Shown here: one piece after another, positions 25,813 through 34,426 of the stretch
Layout: each line of letters opens with the position of its first letter
How positions within the stretch are numbered: the first letter of the stretch is position 1
Source: an uncultured Holophagaceae bacterium
GTDB taxonomy: Bacteria > Acidobacteriota > Holophagae > Holophagales > Holophagaceae
Reading direction: 5' to 3'
NCBI GenBank assembly: GCA_903913215.1
Contig: CAIWKE010000011.1
Span: 62,001-126,000, forward strand
Length of the DNA stretch: 64,000 nucleotides
The notes under the pieces: generated by a model
Database searches by the model: none
Told to the model about the DNA's origin: nothing
Seen by the model: the letters and a program-made list of their open reading frames with translations, nothing else
Made by a program: the position numbers and the translations under genes

Positions 25813-26469
25813 ATGCTGCAGAAGATCCTCGCTCCGATCGTCGCCTGGATGGTGGCCGTTATGGCCGCCATGGGCCCCCTGGGCGTGATGTTGCTCATGG
25901 CCATCGAAAGCGCCTGCATCCCCCTGCCCAGCGAGGTGATCATGCCCTTCGCCGGTTATCTGGCTTTCAAGGGCCAACTCACCTTCTTTGGCCTGGGGGC
26001 CGGGAACCCCGTGGCCCAGATCTGGATCGCGGGGCTCTTCGGCGCTCTGGGCTGCAACCTGGGCAGCATTCCGGCCTACGAGGTGGGTGCCTGGGGCGGG
26101 CGCCGGGCCGTGGAGAAATACGGTCGCTACATCTGGCTGCACACGGGCCACCTGGACCAGGCCCACCGCTTCTTCGAGCGCTTCGGCACCGCCGCCATCT
26201 TCATCGGCCGCCTGTTGCCCGTGGTGCGCACCTTCATCGCCCTGCCAGCCGGCATCGCCCGAATGAACCGCACCCGCTTCCACATCTACACCTTCCTGGG
26301 CAGCCTCCCCTGGTGCCTCTGCCTCGCCTGGGTCGGCTTCAAGCTGGGTGAGAAGTGGAACACCCTCGGCGTCTACTTCCACAAGCTGGATGCCGTCATC
26401 GGCGTCCTCCTCCTCGCCGGCGTCGCGTGGTTCGTTTACGACCACTTCAAGCACCGGGGAAAAGATTAA
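25813..26469 (+). CDS. DedA-family membrane protein
   Basis: This is 218 residues from the ATG at 25813; a TTG at 25801 is less likely. It belongs to the DedA/SNARE-associated family, involved in membrane lipid flipping and proton-dependent homeostasis. Visible motifs are ESACIPLPSEVIMPFAGYLA, the GxRxxxPxxRTxxxxPAG-type loop GRLLPVVRTFIALPAGIARM, and FxGSLPW. It has about five to six membrane segments and a short basic tail (YDHFKHRGKD). Confidence 0.92.
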   Translation: MLQKILAPIVAWMVAVMAAMGPLGVMLLMAIESACIPLPSEVIMPFAGYLAFKGQLTFFGLGAGNPVAQIWIAGLFGALGCNLGSIPAYEVGAWGGRRAVEKYGRYIWLHTGHLDQAHRFFERFGTAAIFIGRLLPVVRTFIALPAGIARMNRTRFHIYTFLGSLPWCLCLAWVGFKLGEKWNTLGVYFHKLDAVIGVLLLAGVAWFVYDHFKHRGKD

Positions 26470-26626
26470 AAGATTCAACACGAAGATGCGAAGACACAAA
26501 AAAAACAAAGAAAAGAATGAAAAATAAGTAAGACCGAAAGAGGGTTCGGCTTCGGCAAGCCGGCCCATGATGACAACCCTTCAGTCTTGATCTTTCTTCT
26601 TCCTTCCTTCGAGTCTTCGTGTTGAT
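26470..26626. repeat. CAACACGAAG-type inverted repeat region
   Basis: This is a gap between convergent genes. The left arm CAACACGAAGATGCGAAGAC (26477-26496) faces GTCTTCGTGTTG (26612-26623). Purine-rich left and pyrimidine-rich right inner stretches could pair imperfectly. The middle holds TTCGGCTTCGGCAAGCCGG. It is low in GC compared with its surroundings and has no coding potential. Confidence 0.55.
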
Positions 26627-26636
26627 CAGTTGCTCT

Positions 26637-27596
26637 TTAGGCGAACCGGTCGGTGGCAGCGACGAGGGCGCGGGAGATGCCGGGGTCGTAGGCGCTGTGA
26701 CCCGCGTCGGGGACGATAATCAGTTCGGCTTCGGGCCAGGCCTTGGAGAGGGCCCAGGCACTTTCGATGGGGCAGACCATGTCATAGCGGCCCTGGATGA
26801 TGGCGCCGGGGATGCCCTTCAACTTCGGTGCGTCCCGCAGCAGTTGAGCCTCCTCCATCCAGCCCCGGTTCAGGAAGTAGTTGCACTCGATGCGGGCGAA
26901 AGCCAGGGTGGTGGCCTCGTCGCCGTAGGAGGCGATGAAGTCGGCATCGGGGATGAGCTTGCTGGTGGCGCCCTCCCAGATGCTCCAGGTCTTGGCCGCA
27001 GGTAGGTTCACAGTGGGATCCTCGCTCAGCAGGCGTTTGGCGTAGGCCCGCAGGAAGTCGCCGCGCTCGGCCTCGGGAATCGCATCCCGGTAGGGCTCCC
27101 AGGCATCCGGGAAGATGCGGCTGGCGCCCTCCTGATAGAGCCAGTCCACCTCCCGCTGGCGCAGGAGGAAGATGCCGCGCAGCAGCAACTCCGTCACCCG
27201 CTGGGGATGCTTTTCCCCGTAGGCCAATCCCAAGGTGGCGCCCCAGGAGCCTCCGAAGACCATCCATCGCTCGATGCCCAGGTGCTCTCGGATGCGCTCG
27301 ATGTCGTCCACCAGATCCCAGGTGCTGTTCTCGCGCACCTCCGCGTAGGGCGTGCTCTGGCCGCAGCCCCGCTGGTCGAAGAGGATGATGCGGTACCGCT
27401 CCGGATCGAAGTAGCGGCGGTGCTTGGGGCTGGTCCCTCCACCGGGCCCGCCGTGGAGGAAGACCACCGGCTTCCCCGCCGGGTTGCCGCTTTCCTCGAC
27501 ATACAGCTCATGCAAGTCGGACACCTTCAGCCGATGGATTTGAGTGGGCTCGATGGCTGGGTAGAGCCAGCTGATAGGATCCTTGCGCAGCGACAT
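26637..27596 (-). CDS. pip: prolyl aminopeptidase
   Basis: This is 319 residues from the ATG at 27596, preceded by AGGAG. It releases N-terminal proline from peptides. It has an alpha/beta-hydrolase fold: oxyanion HGGPGGG, nucleophile in GGSWGATL, DQRGCGQSTPYAE, and the catalytic Asp/His at GRYDMVCP and DAGHSAYDPG. The cap region (FLRQREVDWLYQEGASRIFP) is typical of the S33 Pip group. There is no signal peptide. Confidence 0.95.
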   Translation of the reverse strand: MSLRKDPISWLYPAIEPTQIHRLKVSDLHELYVEESGNPAGKPVVFLHGGPGGGTSPKHRRYFDPERYRIILFDQRGCGQSTPYAEVRENSTWDLVDDIERIREHLGIERWMVFGGSWGATLGLAYGEKHPQRVTELLLRGIFLLRQREVDWLYQEGASRIFPDAWEPYRDAIPEAERGDFLRAYAKRLLSEDPTVNLPAAKTWSIWEGATSKLIPDADFIASYGDEATTLAFARIECNYFLNRGWMEEAQLLRDAPKLKGIPGAIIQGRYDMVCPIESAWALSKAWPEAELIIVPDAGHSAYDPGISRALVAATDRFA

Positions 27597-27656
27597 GGAG
27601 ACTCCTAGACGGGAACAGACCAACCACTCTCGCAGAGATCACTGAGAAAAAGCATT

Positions 27657-27723
27657 CAACCGCAGAGGACATAGAGGGCGCAGAGAGGGACCTCTCTTTT
27701 CCTCTGCGCTCTCTGCGGTTAAC
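27657..27723. repeat. CCGCAGAG-type inverted repeat element, copy 2
   Basis: AACCGCAGAG (27659-27668) is perfectly inverted at 27711-27720 (CTCTGCGGTT), with GGCGCAGAGAGG and CCTCTGCGCTCTC inside, so most of the element folds into one hairpin. It is related to 25188-25276. Confidence 0.7.
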
Positions 27724-27737
27724 TTCGCATTTGGTTC

Positions 27738-28733
27738 CTAGACAAAGAACAACGCCGCCGCTCCCGCCAGGGCGAGCAGGGTGCCCAGGATGGCGTGGCC
27801 GCCCACCTTCTCCTTGAAGACGAAGTGGGAGACAGGCAGCAGCAGGATGGGCGAAAGGGACATCAGCGTGGCGGCCACGCCCAGGGGGGCCTTGGCGATG
27901 GCTACGAGGGAGAGCACCACACCCAGCACAGGCCCCGTGAGGGCGCCGAGGCCGATGAAGTCCGTGGCCCGGCCGTCGCGCAGGGTGGCCAACGTGGTGC
28001 GGATCTGCCCACGGACGCCGAAGTAGAGCAGAAGGCCCACCAGCCCTGCCGTGACGCGGATGAGGTTGGCGGAGATGGGCGGGAAGCCCCCGGCCAGTCC
28101 GTATTTGCTGCAGAGCAGACCCACAGACTGCCCCAGAGCCCCGCCGATGCCCAACAGGATGCCGCGCCGAAGCTGGGGGTGCGCCTCCGAGTCGCCATCG
28201 CCCCAGACCACCCAGGCGATGCCACCCAAGGTGATCGCCATGGCCAGCAGCTTGGGCAGGCTCAGGCTCTGGCCCAGGAAGACCCAGGCCAGCAGGGCGC
28301 TGAAGAGGGGCGAGAGGGTCATGAGCAGCATGGTGAGCCGGGCCCCCAGCAGCACGAAGGCCTCGAAGAGTACCGCGTCGCCCAGGGCGAAGCCGATGAG
28401 GCCGGAGACCCCCAGCCAGCCCAGCCGTGCGCCCCCCGCCTGCAGGGGGAAGAGGCTGCCGTAGACCACGAGATGGACCACCACCATGGCGAGCCAGGCC
28501 ATGATCAGACGCCCCAGATTCACTGAGGCCGAGCCCACCCGCCGCCCCGCCACCGTGAAGCAGACGGAGTTCAGGGACCAGCAGAGGGACGTGAGAAGGG
28601 CGGCGCCTTCGCCGAGGTAGAGCAAGGGGACTCCGAGTCCCCGCGGAGCTGGGGCCAGCCTCAAACCTAACCGATCGCCTGGCTCCAACGGGGTCAAAAC
28701 CCGAACAGGCACATTGTCTGCTTCCGATTCCAT
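27738..28733 (-). CDS. EamA-family (DMT) transporter
   Basis: This is 331 residues from the first ATG; a later start near residue 35 would still keep the whole membrane part. It has about ten membrane segments in two EamA repeats (LLTSLCWSLNSVCFTVAGR, and GILLGIGGALGQSVGLLCSK). The family exports metabolites or amino acids. The substrate is unknown. A repeat element separates it from pip. Confidence 0.85.
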   Translation of the reverse strand: MESEADNVPVRVLTPLEPGDRLGLRLAPAPRGLGVPLLYLGEGAALLTSLCWSLNSVCFTVAGRRVGSASVNLGRLIMAWLAMVVVHLVVYGSLFPLQAGGARLGWLGVSGLIGFALGDAVLFEAFVLLGARLTMLLMTLSPLFSALLAWVFLGQSLSLPKLLAMAITLGGIAWVVWGDGDSEAHPQLRRGILLGIGGALGQSVGLLCSKYGLAGGFPPISANLIRVTAGLVGLLLYFGVRGQIRTTLATLRDGRATDFIGLGALTGPVLGVVLSLVAIAKAPLGVAATLMSLSPILLLPVSHFVFKEKVGGHAILGTLLALAGAAALFFV

Positions 28734-28784
28734 AGAAACTCTGAGGTGGTTTTTGACAACTCATATGACCGAGGGGGATCGCCC

Positions 28785-30566
28785 ATGCTTCGACTGCGTC
28801 GTTGCCTATTCGCTGTGCTGGCCAGTGTGGCCATGGCCCAGACCTCCCCGTCTGAGGTGGCGGCCCGCCTCCAGCCCCTGGACGCCTACATGGCCCAGGT
28901 CATGAAGGACTTCAACAGCCCGGGCATCGGCATCGCCGTGGTCTCCGGCGACCAACTGGTCTTTGCCAAGGGCTACGGCTACCGCGACTACGGGAGGAAG
29001 CTGCCCTTCACGCCTAGGACGCTCTTCCAGATCGCGTCCAATTCGAAGCTCTTCACCGCCGTATCCGCGGGGATGCTGGTGGAGGAGGGCAAGCTCAGCT
29101 GGGACCAGCCCATCAAGGGAGCCGTCCCCTCCATCAAGTTCTACGACGAGAACCTCAACGCTCGCGTCACCCTGCGCGACATGCTGGCCCACCGCACGGG
29201 CATCACGCGCCACGACACCATCTGGTACAAGTCCGAGGACCCCCGGGCCCTGCTCTTCCAGAAGCTCCAGTACATGGAGCCCAAGGAGCCCCTGCGCCAG
29301 CTCTTCCTCTACAACAACATGATGTACGCGGCCGTGGGCCAGGTCATCGAGCTGAAGTCCGGCAGGACCTGGGAGGACTTTGTCCGCCAGCGCATCTTCG
29401 GGCCCCTGGACATGAAGCAGAGCTGCTACAGCATCACCGACATGCTCAAGCAGCCGGACTTCGGCGTGGGCTTCACCGAGAAGCGGGACAGCTTCGAGCT
29501 CTACGCCGCTCCCTACTACGAGGACACGGCGGGCATGGCCCCCTGCGGTGCCATCATCTCCAACCTGGAGGAGATGTCGCACTGGCTCTCGGCCCTCATG
29601 AATGACGGCCGCTACAAGGGCCAGCAGGTGCTGCCCGCCTCGGTGCTGAAGGCGACCATGGAGCCCGCCATCAGCCTCAGCAATGCCAATGCGGAGTCCC
29701 GCGGCTGGTGGGAGCTGCTCAATCCGGCCTATGGCATGGCGAGGGAGACCGCCAGCTACCGCGGCCACCTGCTGACCTTCCACGGGGGCGACCTGCCGGG
29801 CTTCCACTCCCAGGTCTCCTTCATGCCCCGAGAGCGCCTGGGCGTGCTGGTCTTCGTCCTGGGCGACCACGATGCGATGCTCTACAACACCATCTCCTAC
29901 AACGTGTATGAATACCTGCTGGGCCTCGACCAGACCCCCTGGCCCGCGCGCATGCTGGAGCGCCGCCTGAAGGGCAAGCAGGAGGGCACGGCCGCCCGGG
30001 CCAAGGCCGGGGCCGATCAAGTGAAGGGCACCCGCCCCTCCCATGCCCTGGAGGATTTCCTCGGCGACTTCGAGCACCCGGCCTATGGGTTCCTGCGCAT
30101 CGCCAAGGGCGGCGAACAGCTTCAGTTCGACTTCCACAAGATGAAGCTGCCCCTCACGCACTTCCACTACGATCGCTTCGACACCCCCAATGACGAACTG
30201 GACGGCAAGTGGTCCGTGAACTTCCAGACCAGCCCCCAGGGCGATGTGGATCGGGCGGTCATGAGCCTGGACGAGGCGGAGGCGGTCTTCGTGCGCCGGG
30301 CCCCCACGCTGGACCCGGCCCTGGCCGCGAAGCTGGTGGGCACCTACGAGACCGTCACGGGCTTCAAGCTGCAGGTGGTGCTGCGGGAGGGCCTGGTCAT
30401 GGTGGCACCCGGGGATTCGGACACAAAGCTGGTCCCCTACAAGGGCCTGAAGTTCCGGTCGCCGGAGTTCTCGGACCTGCTCTTCGAGTTCGTCCTGGAG
30501 AACGGCGTCGTCAAGAGCCTCAAGCAGACGGATCCCTCGGGGGAATACACGCTCACGAGGAAGTGA
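28785..30566 (+). CDS. class C beta-lactamase-like serine hydrolase
   Basis: This is 593 residues from the ATG at 28785, which starts a signal peptide (MLRLRRCLFAVLASVAMAQT). The penicillin-binding fold has SxxK as S85-N-S-K88, YxN as Y176-N-N178 and HGG late in the domain (FHGGDLPGFHS). The C-terminal about 150 residues (PSHALEDFLGDFEHPAYGF) form a DUF3471-like lipocalin-type domain often found behind such esterases and peptidases. It is probably a periplasmic peptidase or esterase rather than a resistance enzyme. Confidence 0.88.
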   Translation: MLRLRRCLFAVLASVAMAQTSPSEVAARLQPLDAYMAQVMKDFNSPGIGIAVVSGDQLVFAKGYGYRDYGRKLPFTPRTLFQIASNSKLFTAVSAGMLVEEGKLSWDQPIKGAVPSIKFYDENLNARVTLRDMLAHRTGITRHDTIWYKSEDPRALLFQKLQYMEPKEPLRQLFLYNNMMYAAVGQVIELKSGRTWEDFVRQRIFGPLDMKQSCYSITDMLKQPDFGVGFTEKRDSFELYAAPYYEDTAGMAPCGAIISNLEEMSHWLSALMNDGRYKGQQVLPASVLKATMEPAISLSNANAESRGWWELLNPAYGMARETASYRGHLLTFHGGDLPGFHSQVSFMPRERLGVLVFVLGDHDAMLYNTISYNVYEYLLGLDQTPWPARMLERRLKGKQEGTAARAKAGADQVKGTRPSHALEDFLGDFEHPAYGFLRIAKGGEQLQFDFHKMKLPLTHFHYDRFDTPNDELDGKWSVNFQTSPQGDVDRAVMSLDEAEAVFVRRAPTLDPALAAKLVGTYETVTGFKLQVVLREGLVMVAPGDSDTKLVPYKGLKFRSPEFSDLLFEFVLENGVVKSLKQTDPSGEYTLTRK

Positions 30567-30825
30567 GGGCGAGGTCCCTGCCGCACCGTTCCGCCATCGG
30601 GGCAGCCTGCGTTGCAGTGATCCGCCGCAGCGCCCACAGACCAAGCCCCACGAGGGCACAAACCAGTGTCCCCATCCCCACGAGGGGATGGTGGTGTTTC
30701 GCCAGGAGCACTCCCGGGACGCACAGCATGCTGAACGATTGATAGACCTACAGGATCAGCAGGACCTAGGCAAAGCTCCGATAAGGTCTGGGTGGGGCCA
30801 CGGGGGTGGGCGCGGGATCGCTCAG
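30553..30825 (-). pseudogene. decayed small membrane protein with two in-frame TAG codons
   Basis: This covers most of the 307-nt gap at 30567-30873. On the minus strand one frame reads LSDPAPTPVAPPRPYRSFA, stop, VLLIL, stop, VYQSFSMLCVPGVLLAKHHH, PLVGMGTLVCALVGLGLWAL, then RRITATQAAP, ending at a TGA that overlaps the serine hydrolase end. The TAGs are at 30766-30768 and 30748-30750, both where TGG (Trp) would suit a membrane segment. The would-be start is CTG (30825). The last 58 codons (ATG at 30729) remain open. I cannot name the ancestor. Confidence 0.45.
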
Positions 30826-30873
30826 GATGTTCGCCGCGGGGCATTAGGTGCCCAATGCTTCCACCCTATCCGA

Positions 30874-32052
30874 TCACACGAACATCTGCAGGATCCCATT
30901 GCTCATCAGCATGCCCCTGGCGCTGAGGGCCACGCGGTCCCTATCCCAGAGAACAAGACCTTCCTTGGCCAGGCCCCGCAGCTTCCCCTCCCAGGCATCG
31001 CAGATGGGCCGCAGATTCACGGCGTCGGCCCGGTGCCGCAGGTCGGCCCAGTCGAGGCCCCGGTGCAGGCGCAGGCCCAGGAGTGGGATCTCTGAAAGGG
31101 CTTCGAGGCCGTCCAATATCTGCCAGTCCAGCTCGCCGCGGCCCTCTGCCCAGGCGGGGATGACGGCGGACTCGATCCAGCGGAGATCGCCCAATTGGGA
31201 GGCGGCGCTGGGGCCCAGGCCCAGGTAGGGGCGGCGGATCCAGTAGCGGGTGTTGTGGATCGACTCGGCGCCGGGCTTGGCGTAGTTGCTTATCTCGTAG
31301 GGGGCGAGGCCCAGCCGGGGCAGCTCCACCTGGAGGGCCTCGAAGACATCGGCGACTTCATCCTCGGAGGGCAGGGCCAGGCGCCCTGCGTCGATCTCGG
31401 CGCGGAGGGGACAGGCCTTGTCCAAGTCCAGCAGGTAGACGCTCAGGTGCTCGATGCCTGTTTCAGCCAGGCGGCGGGCATCGTGGATCACCTTGGACAG
31501 CGACTGTCCAGGGATGCCCACCATGAGGTCCGCGCTGCGGCGGCTGAAGCCCGCGCGCTCTGCCAGGTCCAGGGCCTCCAGGGCCTGGGCGGCGCCATGG
31601 ATGCGGCCCAGCCGGGCCAGGAGGGTGTCATCCAGGGCCTGGATGCCCAGACTGATGCGGTCCCAGCCCAGGCGACGGGCACCCTGGAGCCAGGCCAGGT
31701 CCACGGTGCCGGGGTTGGCCTCCAGGGTGGCTTCCACGAGGGGGCCCAGGTCGAAGGCCCCCCGGGCCGCCTGGGTGAGGTCGCCCAGTTCCTCCAGAGT
31801 CAGCAGCGAGGGGGTGCCGCCGCCCAGATAGAGGGTGTCCACAGCGGGCCGCTCCAGGGCCGCGCCCCAGGATTCAACCTCGGCGCTCAGGCGCTGGATG
31901 GTGGGTGTCTGGAGGCTGTGATCCCGGGTGGTGGTGAAGGAGCAGTAGGTGCAGCGGTCCAGGCAAAAGGGCACATGCAGGTAAAGGCCCAGAGGTTGGG
32001 CGTGAGCAGCGGTACGCAGGGCTTCGCGGTGGCCTGCCAGCTCAGGGTTCAA
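30874..32052 (-). CDS. hemW: HemW-like radical SAM protein
   Basis: This encodes 392 residues. The radical SAM Cys motif is C30-x3-C34-x2-C37 in YLHVPFCLDRCTYCSF. The fourth position after C37 is Phe, as in HemW, not Cys as in coproporphyrinogen oxidase HemN. GGGTPSLL and the ISLGIQALDDTLLARLGRIH region are typical. HemW is a heme-handling chaperone, not the HemN enzyme. The start overlaps the upstream DUF4124 gene by 11 nt. The product has a C-terminal HemN-type domain. Confidence 0.93.
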   Translation of the reverse strand: MNPELAGHREALRTAAHAQPLGLYLHVPFCLDRCTYCSFTTTRDHSLQTPTIQRLSAEVESWGAALERPAVDTLYLGGGTPSLLTLEELGDLTQAARGAFDLGPLVEATLEANPGTVDLAWLQGARRLGWDRISLGIQALDDTLLARLGRIHGAAQALEALDLAERAGFSRRSADLMVGIPGQSLSKVIHDARRLAETGIEHLSVYLLDLDKACPLRAEIDAGRLALPSEDEVADVFEALQVELPRLGLAPYEISNYAKPGAESIHNTRYWIRRPYLGLGPSAASQLGDLRWIESAVIPAWAEGRGELDWQILDGLEALSEIPLLGLRLHRGLDWADLRHRADAVNLRPICDAWEGKLRGLAKEGLVLWDRDRVALSARGMLMSNGILQMFV

Positions 32053-32779
32053 ACATCACGCGGTTCATCTCCTGGCGGAGGCTCCTCACTTCAGCGGGGA
32101 AGCGCCAGGGCACCTGGGAGAACTCCGCAGCCTGCTCCACAGCCAGATAGCGCTTCTGCAGCAGGGCCTGCTGGTCGCGTCGGAGGGCGTGACCGCTGCC
32201 ATTGTGGGCCTCCAGCAGTTCCAGGTTCTGCCGCAGGCGGATGGCCTGGGGGTGGTAGAGATAGATCGTGAGGAGGAGCTGGCCCAGGCCCAGGCCCATG
32301 AGGACGAAGCAACCGATCACCGGCAGGCGTAATCCCGCGCCCAGGCCATAGGCCAGCCACCAACCCAGGAGGCCCATGAGCGCCACTGCGAGGAAGGGGG
32401 CTAGGGTGAGGATCCAGAGCCCATTGCCCCAGAGGCAGGTCTGGATCAGGGAATCTGTCACCGCCGCCACCGTGCGGCCATCGTATTCGGCCCGGGCCCT
32501 GGCCAGGGTCCGGTCGAGGTTGCTCCAGGCCTGCTGCTGGGCCGGGTTCAGTACCACCTTCTGGTGACCACCCTGGCTCTCGCTCTGGCGGACCACTTCG
32601 AGCCGACCGGCCCGGCCAGGTTCCACGGCCAGGGGTGGCGGCGGCTCCAGGATCTCGGCATCTGCGGGGGGCGGCGTGTTGGTGAAGTGAGTCTGGCCCG
32701 CCGCGTCACGCCAGTAGTAGGTATGGGGCTGCGGCTGGCTCAGGAGGGCCAGGGCCAGGAGGCCGGGGGCCAGGGTCAA
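32042..32779 (-). CDS. DUF4124-containing membrane protein
   Basis: This encodes 245 residues. A signal sequence (MTLAPGLLALALLSQPQP) leads to a DUF4124 unit (HTYYWRDAAGQTHFTNTPPP), which usually lies in the periplasm. Two membrane segments follow (LTLAPFLAVALMGLLGWWLA, LPVIGCFVLMGLGLGQLLLT), then a helical tail. The function is unknown. It lies between gmhA and hemW in one minus-strand run. Confidence 0.75.
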   Translation of the reverse strand: MTLAPGLLALALLSQPQPHTYYWRDAAGQTHFTNTPPPADAEILEPPPPLAVEPGRAGRLEVVRQSESQGGHQKVVLNPAQQQAWSNLDRTLARARAEYDGRTVAAVTDSLIQTCLWGNGLWILTLAPFLAVALMGLLGWWLAYGLGAGLRLPVIGCFVLMGLGLGQLLLTIYLYHPQAIRLRQNLELLEAHNGSGHALRRDQQALLQKRYLAVEQAAEFSQVPWRFPAEVRSLRQEMNRVMFEP

Positions 32780-32788
32780 GGCCAGGCC

Positions 32789-33352
32789 TCAGAACTGGGC
32801 ATCGAGCACCTCACACCAGAAGTGGTAGATCATCTGGTGGGTTTCCTGGATACGGGCGGTCACCGTGGAGGGCACCACCAGTGCCTCGTCCATGAGGCCC
32901 GCCAGCTTTCCGCCATCCCGCCCCAGGAGGCCCAGGGTGCGGACCCCCAGTTCCCTGGCGGAGGCCACGGCGCGGATGACGTTCGGGCTGTTGCCGCTGG
33001 TGCTGATGCCGATGAGCAGGTCGCCGGGGCGGCCCAGGGCCTCCACCTGACGGGAGAAGACCTGATCGAAGCCGTAGTCGTTGCCGATGGCGGTGAGGGC
33101 GGAGGTGTCCGTGGTGAGGGCGATGCCCGCCAAGGCCTTACGTTCCTTCACATAGCGGCCGCTCAGCTCCGCCGCCAGGTGCTGGGCGTCGGCGGCGCTG
33201 CCTCCGTTGCCGCAGATGAGGATCCGGCCGCCGCGGCGCAGCCGCTCGCCCATGTCCTCGGCCTGGGCCACGATCCGGCCCACTTCAGCCTGGAAAAAGG
33301 CCTGTTTGAGTTCCACGGCGGCCTGGACGTGTTGGAGGAGGATCTGTTTCAT
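32789..33352 (-). CDS. gmhA: sedoheptulose-7-phosphate isomerase
   Basis: This encodes 187 residues, standard GmhA length. It makes D-glycero-D-manno-heptose 7-phosphate for LPS core. The SIS fold has [20 protein letters not shown] and the phosphate loop [35 protein letters not shown] is the GmhA hallmark, and [13 protein letters not shown] supplies metal ligands. The other heptose genes are not in this window. Confidence 0.95.
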   Translation of the reverse strand: MKQILLQHVQAAVELKQAFFQAEVGRIVAQAEDMGERLRRGGRILICGNGGSAADAQHLAAELSGRYVKERKALAGIALTTDTSALTAIGNDYGFDQVFSRQVEALGRPGDLLIGISTSGNSPNVIRAVASARELGVRTLGLLGRDGGKLAGLMDEALVVPSTVTARIQETHQMIYHFWCEVLDAQF

Positions 33353-33442
33353 GGCAGCGATTGTGACAGGAAAACCCTTCCCGGGTTTCTCCTAGGGGTG
33401 GCAGACTGCGGGGATACTTTGCATTCATCAGGTCTGGATCCC

Positions 33443-34426
33443 ATGGATTGGATTGCCTTCAAACATCCGCTGCTCTCCCACCTGCCCGTGGCGGTGGGGC
33501 TGCTGCTGCCCTGGGCCCTCTTTGCGGCCCAGCGGCCCGGCCGGGGCATCCGTCCCTGGTGGACCGTGGCCCGCTACCTGAGCCTGATGGGTGGCCTGGG
33601 CCTGCTCGGGGCCCTGCTTAGCGGCCTGGCAGCGGCGCACCAACTCGGGCTCATCCCCGCCCATCACCTCCTGCCCCGGGTCGCCCTGGGCGGTGGTTCC
33701 GAGGGCCTCCTCTTCCGCCACGCCCTGTTTGGGGTCGTGGCCTTCCTCACTGGGGCCGGGGCCCTTTGGGCCATGAATCGCAATCGGCAGGATCACCAGA
33801 GCCTGGGCATCCTGGCACTTAGTTTAGGCCTGCTCTGGTGCGCTGCCCTGCTGTTAGCGGGCGAGAACGGCTACCGTCTGGCCCACGGCCGATCCTTGCT
33901 CGTGGCGCCGACCGTCGCGCCAGCGCCGCTGCCGGTCGCTGTGGCCCCCGTCGCGCCCCCGCCGGTCCGTGTGGTGGCGGATCCCGAAGCCCACTTGCCG
34001 GTCCGAGCTCTGGACTTCGCGTCCCTGGAACCCATCCATGGGGAGCCCGTGAAGTCCCTGGCCCATGGGGGCCGTTGGATCCGGGCTTGGGCCAGCCCCA
34101 GCGCCGCCGCGGCCTATCGTGCGGGCCAGTCCCTGCCCCAGGGAGCCCTGGTGGTGCTCAGCTCCGTGGATGACCGCTGGGGGCGCCCCGGCACTGATCT
34201 GGGCCCGCTCTACGCCCTGGAGATGCTGGCCTCGGGTCCCTCTCTCACGCTCTACTGGCCCCGCATTCCCGTGGAACAGCGCAAGGCCTTCAACGGTGAA
34301 GCCGCCGTCTACTGGCGGGGGAGCGATCCCCACCTGGAGAGCTGCCGCAGCTGCCACGCCGCAGGCATGGCGGAACTCAGCCAGCGCAGCCGGTGGCGCG
34401 CCAAGAAGATCCTGACCACGGAGTAG
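33443..34426 (+). CDS. DUF2231-like membrane protein with C-terminal P460-like CxxCH domain
   Basis: This is 327 residues from the ATG at 33443. Residues 1-140 are a four-helix membrane unit starting HPLLSHLPVAVGLLLPW, the DUF2231 pattern. After a Pro/Val-rich linker comes a soluble domain of about 130 residues (RWIRAWASPSAAAAYRAGQS, LPQGALVVLSSVDDRWGRPG, YWRGSDPHLESCRSCHAAGM) with a c-heme motif C301-R-S-C304-H305. The domain resembles cytochrome P460-type proteins, which is inference. The result would be a membrane-anchored monoheme cytochrome. Its stop abuts the ftsK stop as TAGCTA. Confidence 0.75.
   Translation: MDWIAFKHPLLSHLPVAVGLLLPWALFAAQRPGRGIRPWWTVARYLSLMGGLGLLGALLSGLAAAHQLGLIPAHHLLPRVALGGGSEGLLFRHALFGVVAFLTGAGALWAMNRNRQDHQSLGILALSLGLLWCAALLLAGENGYRLAHGRSLLVAPTVAPAPLPVAVAPVAPPPVRVVADPEAHLPVRALDFASLEPIHGEPVKSLAHGGRWIRAWASPSAAAAYRAGQSLPQGALVVLSSVDDRWGRPGTDLGPLYALEMLASGPSLTLYWPRIPVEQRKAFNGEAAVYWRGSDPHLESCRSCHAAGMAELSQRSRWRAKKILTTE

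Noticed and set aside
28785-30566. Beta-lactamase resistance gene
   Set aside because: The motifs are SxxK, YxN and HGG with a C-terminal DUF3471-like domain, as in peptidases and esterases of this fold. It is not evidence of resistance.
32564-33442. Upstream extension of the DUF2231-like gene
   Set aside because: It is antisense to gmhA and the DUF4124 gene. The membrane unit starts naturally at 33443.
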